NCBI GenBank assembly: GCA_002441555.1
Contig: DJWK01000026.1
Location: 4,322 to 68,321, forward strand
Direction: 5' to 3'
Length of the DNA: 64,000 nt
DNA from: Thermodesulfobacteriaceae bacterium UBA6232
GTDB taxonomy: Bacteria > Desulfobacterota > Thermodesulfobacteria > Thermodesulfobacteriales > Thermodesulfobacteriaceae
Shown: positions 51,503 to 58,974 of the stretch, one piece after another
Position numbering within the stretch: the stretch's first letter is position 1
How the letters are laid out: each line of letters begins with the position of its first letter
The notes under the pieces: generated by a model
What the model was told of the DNA's origin: nothing
What the model saw: the letters and a program-made list of their open reading frames with translations, nothing else
The model's database searches: none
Made by a program: the position numbers and the translations under genes

Positions 51503-52054
51503 ATGATAGAAATAAGGCTTCACGGAAGAGGAGGTCAGGGAGGAGTAACCTCTGCTGAATTAATTGCTGTTTCAGCTATTCATCAGGGCAAGTATGCCCA
51601 AGCCTTTCCAAGTTTTGGCCCTGAACGAAGAGGGGCTCCTGTGCAGGCCTTTGCAAGAATCAGTGATTCCCGTATTAGAACCCGGGAAAAGATTTATAAC
51701 CCAGATGTGGTTCTGGTGCTTGATGCCAGTCTTCCCAAATTGGTTGATGTAACAGCAGGCCTAAAAGAAGGCGGAATTGTCATTTTAAACTCTCCTTTGT
51801 CCGAAAAAGAAGTAAGGAAGATGCTGAGAGGGTATAAGGGGAAACTTGCCCTTGTTGATGCAACAAAGATAGCCCTTGAGGAACTTGGGCTTCCCATTAC
51901 TAACACTACCATGCTCGGGGCCTTTATTAAGGCCACAGGCCTTGTGGAACCCTCCTATATGGAGGAGGCTTTAAAGGAGAGATTTGGAAGGATAGCTGAA
52001 AAGAATATCAAGGCCTTACGCAGGGCCATGGAAGAAACCAAAATTTACGGTTAA
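51503..52054 (+). CDS. porC: 2-oxoacid:ferredoxin oxidoreductase, gamma subunit (PorC type)
   Basis: Gamma subunit of a four-subunit pyruvate or 2-ketoacid ferredoxin oxidoreductase. GRGGQGGVTSAELIA at the N-terminus and FPSFGPERRGAPVQAFARI are family signatures. 183 residues. Operon order gamma-delta-alpha-beta matches archaeal and Thermotoga-type PORs. GAGGGGTG lies near the start. Confidence 0.93.
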   Translation: MIEIRLHGRGGQGGVTSAELIAVSAIHQGKYAQAFPSFGPERRGAPVQAFARISDSRIRTREKIYNPDVVLVLDASLPKLVDVTAGLKEGGIVILNSPLSEKEVRKMLRGYKGKLALVDATKIALEELGLPITNTTMLGAFIKATGLVEPSYMEEALKERFGRIAEKNIKALRRAMEETKIYG

Positions 52055-52066
52055 AGGAGTTGAGCC

Positions 52067-52360
52067 ATGCCAAAAGATACAGGACTTATGAGTTGGAAAG
52101 AGCTTGCTCCGGGTATGTATATCATTGAGCCCGGAAATTCTGCCAAATTTAAAACTGGGGACTGGAGGTCCCACAGACCTGTTCTTGACAAAGAAAAATG
52201 CATTAAATGCGGTCAGTGCTATCTCCTTTGTCCAGAACCAGCTTATGAAGAGAACGAAGAGGGGTATTTTATCTGTAATTTGATGTATTGTAAGGGATGC
52301 GGAATTTGTGCAGCCATTTGCCCCAAAGGGGCAATAACTATGGTTTTAGAGGAGGCTTAA
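52067..52360 (+). CDS. porD: 2-oxoacid:ferredoxin oxidoreductase, delta subunit (ferredoxin)
   Basis: Small subunit with two [4Fe-4S] clusters, CIKCGQCYLLCPEP near residue 45 and CKGCGICAAICPKGA near 75, relaying electrons to ferredoxin. 97 residues. A ribosome-binding site AAAGGAG precedes the ATG, and porA begins one base after its stop. Confidence 0.93.
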   Translation: MPKDTGLMSWKELAPGMYIIEPGNSAKFKTGDWRSHRPVLDKEKCIKCGQCYLLCPEPAYEENEEGYFICNLMYCKGCGICAAICPKGAITMVLEEA

Positions 52361-52361
52361 G

Positions 52362-53531
52362 ATGGGAAAAAGAGTCGCAAAAGAGGTATCCATAGCTGTA
52401 GCTGATGCCGTTGCTCAGTGCAGAGTAGATGTAATAGCTGCCTATCCTATTACTCCCCAAACCCATATAGTTGAACACCTTGCAGAACTCGTTAACAATG
52501 GCGAGCTTGATGCAGAGTATATTCCCGTTGAATCCGAGCATGCAGCTTTGAGTGCCTGTATCGGTGCTGCAGCAACAGGTGCAAGAACCTTCACCTCTAC
52601 CGCAGCTCAGGGCCTTTTATTCATGTATGAGAACCTTTTCATTGCCTCAGCCTTTAGACTTCCCATTGTTATGGTTGTTGCCAATCGTTCCATTTCAGCT
52701 CCCATTAGTATCTGGAATGATCATAGTGATGTGATGACCATGAGAGATTCCGGATGGATTCAGACCTTTGCAGAAAACGGCCAAGAGGCGGTAGATCTTA
52801 TTTATCATGCTTACAAAGTGGCAGAAAAATGCCTTCTTCCTGTTGCAGTAAACCTTGATGGATTTATTGTTACCCATGTGGTAGAACCTATTGAGATGCC
52901 TGATCAGGAGGTGGTTGATAAATATCTTCCTCCCCTCAAGATGAAGTATAAGCTTGATCCGAAAAAACCTATAACCATAGGGGCTATTGGGGTTCCAGAG
53001 ATTTATACTGAAGCTAAAAAAGCCCAAGATGAGGCTTTAAAAGCCAGCTATAAAGTGATTGTTCAGGCCTGGAGGGATTTTGAAAGGCTCTTTGGAAGAA
53101 AGTATCAGCCTGTTGAGACTTATCAGATGGAGGATGCCGAGGTTGGAATGGTCATCATGGGTAGTCTTGCAGAAACAGCTATGAATGCTGTGGATGAGTT
53201 AAGAAGGAAAGGTAAAAAGGTTGGACTTGTTCGCTTTAGGCTTTGGAGACCTTTCCCTATGCAGGATTTTATAAAAGCGGTGGGTAAGGCTAAGGCCCTT
53301 TGTGTAGTTGACAGGGCTGTAAGCCATTGTGCGACAGGTGGGCCTGTGGGAATTGAAGTAAGATCAGCCCTTTATCAATCCAATAAGAGACCAAGAATTT
53401 TAAATCTTGTTGCAGGTCTTGCCGGAAGGGATGTGACCAAAGAGGATTTTATGGAGATGTTTGAGATGACCTATGAGGCTATGAGTAAAAAACCCAAATT
53501 TTCCTATCAAATTTATGGAGTAAAGGAGTAG
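52362..53531 (+). CDS. porA: 2-oxoacid:ferredoxin oxidoreductase, alpha subunit
   Basis: Subunit with the pyrimidine-type TPP domain. AYPITPQTHIVEHLAELV near residue 28, ESEHAALSACIGAAATGART and FTSTAAQGLLFMYENL are POR signatures, followed by the transketolase C-terminal-like domain. 389 residues. With the separate gamma, delta and beta genes this is the heterotetrameric form. Pyruvate is the likely substrate; a 2-ketoisovalerate specificity cannot be excluded. Confidence 0.93.
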   Translation: MGKRVAKEVSIAVADAVAQCRVDVIAAYPITPQTHIVEHLAELVNNGELDAEYIPVESEHAALSACIGAAATGARTFTSTAAQGLLFMYENLFIASAFRLPIVMVVANRSISAPISIWNDHSDVMTMRDSGWIQTFAENGQEAVDLIYHAYKVAEKCLLPVAVNLDGFIVTHVVEPIEMPDQEVVDKYLPPLKMKYKLDPKKPITIGAIGVPEIYTEAKKAQDEALKASYKVIVQAWRDFERLFGRKYQPVETYQMEDAEVGMVIMGSLAETAMNAVDELRRKGKKVGLVRFRLWRPFPMQDFIKAVGKAKALCVVDRAVSHCATGGPVGIEVRSALYQSNKRPRILNLVAGLAGRDVTKEDFMEMFEMTYEAMSKKPKFSYQIYGVKE

Positions 53532-53535
53532 AGCC

Positions 53536-54498
53536 ATGAGGCCAGAACTTGCTAAATTTAAACCTTTAAGCATTAAAGATTTGCCCAAGGTTGATTGGTT
53601 TGCCCCGGGGCATAGAGCTTGTCAGGGCTGTGGAACTGTTTTGCCTATGAAACTGGCTTTAAAAGTGCTTGGTCCTAATACCATTGCAGTTTCCTCAACC
53701 GGCTGTATGGAGATTATTTCCAGTCCCTTTCCCTATACCTCTTGGAAGGTGCCCTGGATACATGTTGGCTTTGAGAACGCAGCAAGTGTTGCTTCTGGTA
53801 TTGAAGCAGCTATTAAAGCTTTAAAAAGGAAGGGCAAGCTTCCTAAAAAGGAAAAAATTAATGTAGTTGTTTTTGCTGGTGATGGAGCAACCTTTGATAT
53901 AGGACTTCAATTCTGGTCAGGTGCTTTAGAGAGAGGTCATAATTTTATATATATCTGTCTTGACAATGAGGCCTATATGAATACAGGGGTTCAGCGTTCT
54001 GGAGGCACTCCTAAATTTGCCCATACCACCACAAGCCCTGCTGGTAAGGTTATTCACGGAAATGTTACCTGGAAAAAGAACTTAGATGGAATTGCCATCG
54101 CCCATAATATTCCCTATTTTGCAACAGCAAGTCCAGGATATTACATGGATTATATAAATAAAGTTAAAAAGGCCTCTCTGGTTGAAGGCCCAGCCTTTAT
54201 TCATGTTTATTCTCCCTGTCCTACCGGTTGGGGCTCAAAAAGTGAAGATACCATTAACCTTTGCAAGCTAGTTGTTGATACAAGAATTTTTCCTCTTTTT
54301 GAAGTTTTTGACGGAAAATATTATGTCCTTAACAGAAAGGTTGATAAACCCAAACCCGTTGAAGAGTATTTAAAGCTTCAAAGAAGATTTAGACATTTGA
54401 CACCTGATGAAATAGCTCAGATTCAAGAAAGAGTTAATGAAGAATACGAAAGACTTGTAAAGCTCTGCGAAGTCTTTGCTCCTCCAAAAGAAAAATAA
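53536..54498 (+). CDS. porB: 2-oxoacid:ferredoxin oxidoreductase, beta subunit
   Basis: TPP-diphosphate-binding subunit with one [4Fe-4S] cluster. HRACQGCGTVLPMKLAL holds the CxxC, STGCMEIISSPFPYTSW a further cysteine, and AGDGATFDIGLQF the TPP/Mg motif. 320 residues. Last gene of the operon, followed by a strong terminator. For a CO2-fixing or acetate-metabolising sulfur bacterium this enzyme would link acetyl-CoA and pyruvate. Confidence 0.94.
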   Translation: MRPELAKFKPLSIKDLPKVDWFAPGHRACQGCGTVLPMKLALKVLGPNTIAVSSTGCMEIISSPFPYTSWKVPWIHVGFENAASVASGIEAAIKALKRKGKLPKKEKINVVVFAGDGATFDIGLQFWSGALERGHNFIYICLDNEAYMNTGVQRSGGTPKFAHTTTSPAGKVIHGNVTWKKNLDGIAIAHNIPYFATASPGYYMDYINKVKKASLVEGPAFIHVYSPCPTGWGSKSEDTINLCKLVVDTRIFPLFEVFDGKYYVLNRKVDKPKPVEEYLKLQRRFRHLTPDEIAQIQERVNEEYERLVKLCEVFAPPKEK

Positions 54499-54520
54499 GC
54501 TTAAGAATCTTTAACATATT

Positions 54521-54557
54521 GCGGCTACCTTTTTAGGTAGCCGCTTTTTATTTTTTT
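54521..54557 (+). terminator. Rho-independent terminator after the por operon
   Basis: Ten-base stem GCGGCTACCT / AGGTAGCCGC (54521-54530, 54535-54544) with a TTTT loop, then a long T tract. Confidence 0.92.
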
Positions 54558-54650
54558 CTCTCTAACACTTAATTTCACCCCTTTTTCTCTTTTTTAGGAG
54601 TTCCATTTTTCAGGTAGGTAGTATTAAGTAGTTTTTTGGGGGGATTTATT

Positions 54651-54701
54651 GTGAGTTTTAGATTGCTAATGCTTGCAATTTTAGGGCTTTTATACTGCTA
54701 A
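54651..54701 (+). CDS. Possible 16-residue hydrophobic peptide
   Basis: GTG at 54651 preceded by GGGGGG opens a 16-codon frame, VSFRLLMLAILGLLYC, ending at 54701. The peptide is strongly hydrophobic. It sits between the por terminator and the polX promoter and partly overlaps an inverted repeat AGGGCTTTT / AAAAGCCCT (54683-54691, 54704-54712). It could be a small membrane peptide, a leader, or chance. No homologue is known to me. Confidence 0.25.
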   Translation: MSFRLLMLAILGLLYC

Positions 54702-54711
54702 AGAAAAGCCC

Positions 54712-54739
54712 TTGAAATAGTATTAAACTTTTCTAAAAT
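54712..54739 (+). promoter_or_regulatory. Promoter of polX, leaderless context
   Basis: TTGAAA (54712-54717), 16-base spacer, TAAAAT (54734-54739). The polX ATG at 54750 is 10 bases beyond the -10 and has no ribosome-binding site, so the leader would be about 4 bases. Confidence 0.5.
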
Positions 54740-54749
54740 AGATGAGAAT

Positions 54750-56468
54750 ATGAAAAATAAAGAAGTTGCAGAGATTTTCAGAAAAACGGCGCAACTTCTT
54801 GAAATAAAGGGAGATAATCCCTATCGTATCAGGGCTTATGAAAGAGCTGCTCAAACCATTGAGGCTTTAACTAAGGATGTGGAAGAACTGGCAAGAGAAG
54901 GAAAGCTTGAGAAACTTCCTGGAATCGGAGCTGATCTTTCTTCAAAAATTAGAGAAATCTTAAGAACAGGCACCCTTTCTCTTTATGAAGAACTAAAGAA
55001 AGAAATACCTCCTCAACTTTTAACTTTCCTTGAGATTCCAGGGCTTGGCCCAAAAAAAGTGAAGGCTATCTATGAAAAATATGGAATTACCACCATTGAA
55101 GAGCTTGAAAAAGCCTGTTTACAGCACAAGATTGCAAGGCTTCCAGGTTTTGGCTTAAAAACCGAGGAAAATATCTTAAGGGGGATCAAACTTTTTAAAG
55201 AAAAAACAGGTAGAAGACCCCTTGGTGAGGTCTTACCCCTTGCAGAGGAAGTGGTAAGACTTATAAAAGAAAGGGCACCTATTAATCACATTGAGGTTGC
55301 AGGAAGTATAAGAAGAAGAAAGGAAACGGTAAAGGACATTGATGTGCTTATTACTTCCACAAAACCCTTTGAGGTAATGAAAGTTGTCTCAGAGCTTCCC
55401 CTGGTTGAAGAGGTCATTGCCTTTGGGGAAACCAAAACAAGTGTTCGCCTTAAAACGGGAATCCAGATGGATGTAAGGGTTGTTGAGCCTGATTCCTGGG
55501 GAGCGGCTCTGGCTTATTTTACCGGATCAAAGGCTCATAATATAAGGGTAAGGGAACTTGCCTTAGAGAAGGGATTAAAAATTAATGAATACGGAGTTTT
55601 CAGAGGGGATGAAAAAATCGCCGGGAAAACTGAAGAAGAGGTTTATGCAACCCTTGGGCTTCCTTTTATTCCACCTGAATTGAGAGAAGATAGAGGAGAA
55701 ATAGAGGCAGCTCTTCAGGGAAGGCTTCCTAAGCTTGTTTCTTATGAAGATATTCAAGGGGACGGACATGTTCATTCCAAATACAGTGATGGCATGGCAA
55801 GTCTTGAAGAAATAATGGCTAAGGCTGAAGAAATGGGCTTATCTTGGGTTGCTATTTGTGATCATTCGCAAGGGTTAAAAGTGGCAGGAGGAGTCCCAAT
55901 TGAAGATCTTTTCAAAAAGAAAAAAAGAATAGAGGAGCTTAATGCGAGATCCCATAAAGTAAAGCTAATTTTTGGAGCAGAGGTAGATATTCTTTCTGAT
56001 GGAACTTTGGATTATCCCGAGGAAGTTTTAAAAGAGATTGATTTCGTCATTGCAGCCATCCATACAGGTTTTCAGCAAGATGAAAAACAAATTACTCAAA
56101 GAATTGTTTCCGCCCTAAAACACCCCTTGGTGCACGCTATTTCTCATCCCACAGGAAGAATAATCGGAGAAAGAGAGCCCTATGCTGTAAATATGGATGA
56201 GATTTTAAAGACAGCCAAAGAATATGGTAAGGCCCTTGAAATTAATGCCTATTATAAAAGGCTTGATTTAAATGATATTTATGTTAAGGCCTGTGTGGAG
56301 ATGGGAATACCTTTAATAATAGGAACTGATGCCCATATGACTGATCAGATGGAACATTTAAGATTTGGAGTGGCGGTAGCAAGAAGGGGCTGGGCTGAAA
56401 AAAAGGATATTTTAAATACTTTAAGTTATGATAAATTTATGGAATGGATAAAAAGTTTGAGAGAATAA
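54750..56468 (+). CDS. polX: DNA polymerase/3'-5' exonuclease PolX (PolX + PHP domains)
   Basis: Family X polymerase for base-excision repair with a PHP exonuclease. Helix-hairpin-helix motifs KLPGIGADLSSKI and LEIPGLGPKKVKAIYEKYG are near residues 55 and 100. The palm has AGSIRRRKETVKDIDVLI and MDVRVV with the metal aspartates. The C-terminal PHP domain (about 340-570) starts GHVHSKYSDG and has HPTGRIIGERE and GTDAH. 572 residues is standard. It precedes a GGDEF protein by one base. Confidence 0.95.
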   Translation: MKNKEVAEIFRKTAQLLEIKGDNPYRIRAYERAAQTIEALTKDVEELAREGKLEKLPGIGADLSSKIREILRTGTLSLYEELKKEIPPQLLTFLEIPGLGPKKVKAIYEKYGITTIEELEKACLQHKIARLPGFGLKTEENILRGIKLFKEKTGRRPLGEVLPLAEEVVRLIKERAPINHIEVAGSIRRRKETVKDIDVLITSTKPFEVMKVVSELPLVEEVIAFGETKTSVRLKTGIQMDVRVVEPDSWGAALAYFTGSKAHNIRVRELALEKGLKINEYGVFRGDEKIAGKTEEEVYATLGLPFIPPELREDRGEIEAALQGRLPKLVSYEDIQGDGHVHSKYSDGMASLEEIMAKAEEMGLSWVAICDHSQGLKVAGGVPIEDLFKKKKRIEELNARSHKVKLIFGAEVDILSDGTLDYPEEVLKEIDFVIAAIHTGFQQDEKQITQRIVSALKHPLVHAISHPTGRIIGEREPYAVNMDEILKTAKEYGKALEINAYYKRLDLNDIYVKACVEMGIPLIIGTDAHMTDQMEHLRFGVAVARRGWAEKKDILNTLSYDKFMEWIKSLRE

Positions 56469-56469
56469 A

Positions 56470-58947
56470 ATGTTTTATCTACTTCAGCTTCCAATAAAGA
56501 ATTTTCTAAAAGATAGAAAAATTTTATCTCCTTCTGTGGAGGTTACCTTTCAGGAATTAATTGACCAGTTTAAAAGATATGATACCAATTTTGCCGTATT
56601 TTTAAAGGAAAGAAAGCCTGTTGGAATTATAACCGAAAGAGATGTTATTAAAGCTCTAAATCAGAAATATCCCCTTTCTGCACCTGCCTTTCATCTTGCC
56701 AAAAAGGAACTTTTTAAAATCAAAACCTCGGCCACCTTCTTTTCTGCTTTTAATCTCATGACCGAAAATTTCGTAAGAAGGCTAATAGTTGTTAAAGAAA
56801 ATGGTGAATTTGAGGGGGTTATAACTCAGCAAGATCTAATTTTATATTCTTCTGAGGAACTATTTAAAGGAGAGGGTAAAATAAGGGACCTCTTGGATAT
56901 AAAAAGTCCTTTAATTTATGCTAGGGAGAAAGAAACTCTTGAAGAGGCTCTTTCAAAAATGATTCAATTTAATGTGGGAGCCATCCCGGTATTAGATGAA
57001 AACTTAAGGCCTATAGGAATAATTACCGAAAGGGATTTTTTAAATATCAGCCCCGAGGATCTTAAAAAATCTTTAAAAGAAATAGCCTTAAAAGAGATAA
57101 TTACCATTCACTTAAAAGATCCAATAACAAGAGGGATTGAACTATTCAAAAAATATCCCATAAGACATCTTATTGTGGTTGATGACTCTGGAAGGGCTAT
57201 TAACATTTTGTCACAAAGGGATTTTGTGCAAAGCCTTACTTGCACCTATTCCGAATTTCTTGAGAGCAATTTAAAGCAAGCTAAAAATTTTATTTCACTT
57301 ATTCCGGAGATAGTTCTTGAGCTCTCTGAATGTGATAGTGAGTGTAAAATCACTTGGATGAATGATTTTGCAAAAAAACACTTGGGTGAAGAGTATATTG
57401 AGAGGGATATTTATACCCTTCTTGATTTTGATGAGTGGAACAGAGTTTACGGGCTTTTAAAAAGAGAAAAAATGGTTTATAAGGAAAGGGTAAAGGGGAA
57501 AAAGGGAGAGATTTATGAGATAACGGGAACTTACATTGATTTTGGAAAGGGTGAAGGAAAGATAAAAGTTTTTTTGAGAGATGTAACCCATGAATATTTT
57601 AAAGAGGAGACCTATCAAAGAGAAATTCGTTTTTTGAGGAATTTCCTTGATAATTCTTTGGATTTTATCTTTGTAATTGATGAAAAGGGGCACATTCGAT
57701 TTGCCAATACCGCTTTTAAGAGGGCCCTTGGCTATTCTGAAGAAGAAATTTTGAAGAAAAGCATTTTTGATATTGTAGATTTACCAGAAGAAGATTTAAA
57801 AAGAAACATAGAACTTCTTATCAAAAAGGGCATAGAAATAAAGGGAAGAAGATTTTATAAGGATGTTCATGGAAATATTATTCCCGTTGAAATTAAGGCA
57901 AAGGCTGTGGTTTTAAATGGAGAACTTTTTATTATTATAAATGCAAGAGATATAAGTGAGATACTTCTTGGTGAAGAAGCTTTAAAGGAGTCATATAAAA
58001 CTCTTTCTTCTTTTTATTCTTTTGCCAAGGCCTTAAATTTTGCCAAATCAGAAGAAGAAATGTTTCAAGTTCTTGAAAATTTTTTACTTGAAAAGGTGGA
58101 TACCTTTCATTATTTTGCAATTGATCCCCAAACTGAGGAAATTGAAACTACCTATATTGCAGGTAAAAAAGAATATTGGGAGGATTGCCTTACAAAGGAC
58201 ATAACAGAGTGCAGGGTTTATAGAACAGGAAGAAGCTTTTATGGAGTGCCCACAAATCCCTGTCAGAGATTAAAAAGGTCCGATTTACCTCATTTATGTG
58301 TTCCTTTAATTTTTGAAGGACGCTTTCATGGACTTATAACTCTTATAAAGGATAATCCCTTTTCGGATGAAGAAATAAAGTATATTGAAGATAAAATACA
58401 GGTTTTCAATATATATTTAAACCAGTTGAGATTATTAAGAGCATATCGGGATTTATCCCTTAAAGATTCACTTCTTGGGATTTACAACCGCAGATTTATT
58501 ATTGAAATGCTTAAAAAGGAAGAAGAAAAATCAAAAAGAATTGGGAAATATTTTAGCATTATTCTTATTGATTTAGATCATTTCAAAAGAATCAATGATA
58601 CCTATGGACATCTTTCAGGAGATAAAGTTTTAATGGAATTTTCAAGGGTGGTTTCTTCTTATATCAGAAGCATGGATTACTTTGGACGCTGGGGAGGAGA
58701 GGAATTTATAATTCTTCTTCCCGAAACTGATAAAACTTCTTCCATTCAGGTTGCAGAAAGAATTAGAAAAGCCCTTGAAAATTATAGAATTTTTGTATCC
58801 GAAAATGAGTTTATTAAAATTACTGCCTCCTTTGGAGTTGCCGAATTTCCAAAGGATTCCTTATCCTATAAAGGACTCCTTAAAATAGCTGATGAAAGAC
58901 TTTATAAAGCCAAATCCTTGGGAAGAAATCTTGTAATTTCAGAGTAA
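56470..58947 (+). CDS. Diguanylate cyclase with CBS repeats, two PAS and a GAF domain
   Basis: 825-residue multi-domain sensor. Four CBS repeats (about 10-65, 75-130, 135-195, 205-260), seen as GIITERDVIKAL, GVITQQDLIL, GIITERDFLN and NILSQRDFVQSL, suit adenine-nucleotide sensing. PAS-like domains follow near 280-385 and 395-500 and a GAF-like domain near 515-655, with cysteines in DCLTKDITECRVY and NPCQRLKRSDL. The GGDEF domain (about 665-822) has an intact GGEEF and the RxxD inhibitory site RSMD five residues before it. No membrane span is seen, so it is probably cytosolic and active. Confidence 0.88.
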   Translation: MFYLLQLPIKNFLKDRKILSPSVEVTFQELIDQFKRYDTNFAVFLKERKPVGIITERDVIKALNQKYPLSAPAFHLAKKELFKIKTSATFFSAFNLMTENFVRRLIVVKENGEFEGVITQQDLILYSSEELFKGEGKIRDLLDIKSPLIYAREKETLEEALSKMIQFNVGAIPVLDENLRPIGIITERDFLNISPEDLKKSLKEIALKEIITIHLKDPITRGIELFKKYPIRHLIVVDDSGRAINILSQRDFVQSLTCTYSEFLESNLKQAKNFISLIPEIVLELSECDSECKITWMNDFAKKHLGEEYIERDIYTLLDFDEWNRVYGLLKREKMVYKERVKGKKGEIYEITGTYIDFGKGEGKIKVFLRDVTHEYFKEETYQREIRFLRNFLDNSLDFIFVIDEKGHIRFANTAFKRALGYSEEEILKKSIFDIVDLPEEDLKRNIELLIKKGIEIKGRRFYKDVHGNIIPVEIKAKAVVLNGELFIIINARDISEILLGEEALKESYKTLSSFYSFAKALNFAKSEEEMFQVLENFLLEKVDTFHYFAIDPQTEEIETTYIAGKKEYWEDCLTKDITECRVYRTGRSFYGVPTNPCQRLKRSDLPHLCVPLIFEGRFHGLITLIKDNPFSDEEIKYIEDKIQVFNIYLNQLRLLRAYRDLSLKDSLLGIYNRRFIIEMLKKEEEKSKRIGKYFSIILIDLDHFKRINDTYGHLSGDKVLMEFSRVVSSYIRSMDYFGRWGGEEFIILLPETDKTSSIQVAERIRKALENYRIFVSENEFIKITASFGVAEFPKDSLSYKGLLKIADERLYKAKSLGRNLVISE

Positions 58948-58974
58948 CCTTTCTTCTATACTTGCAAATATGTC

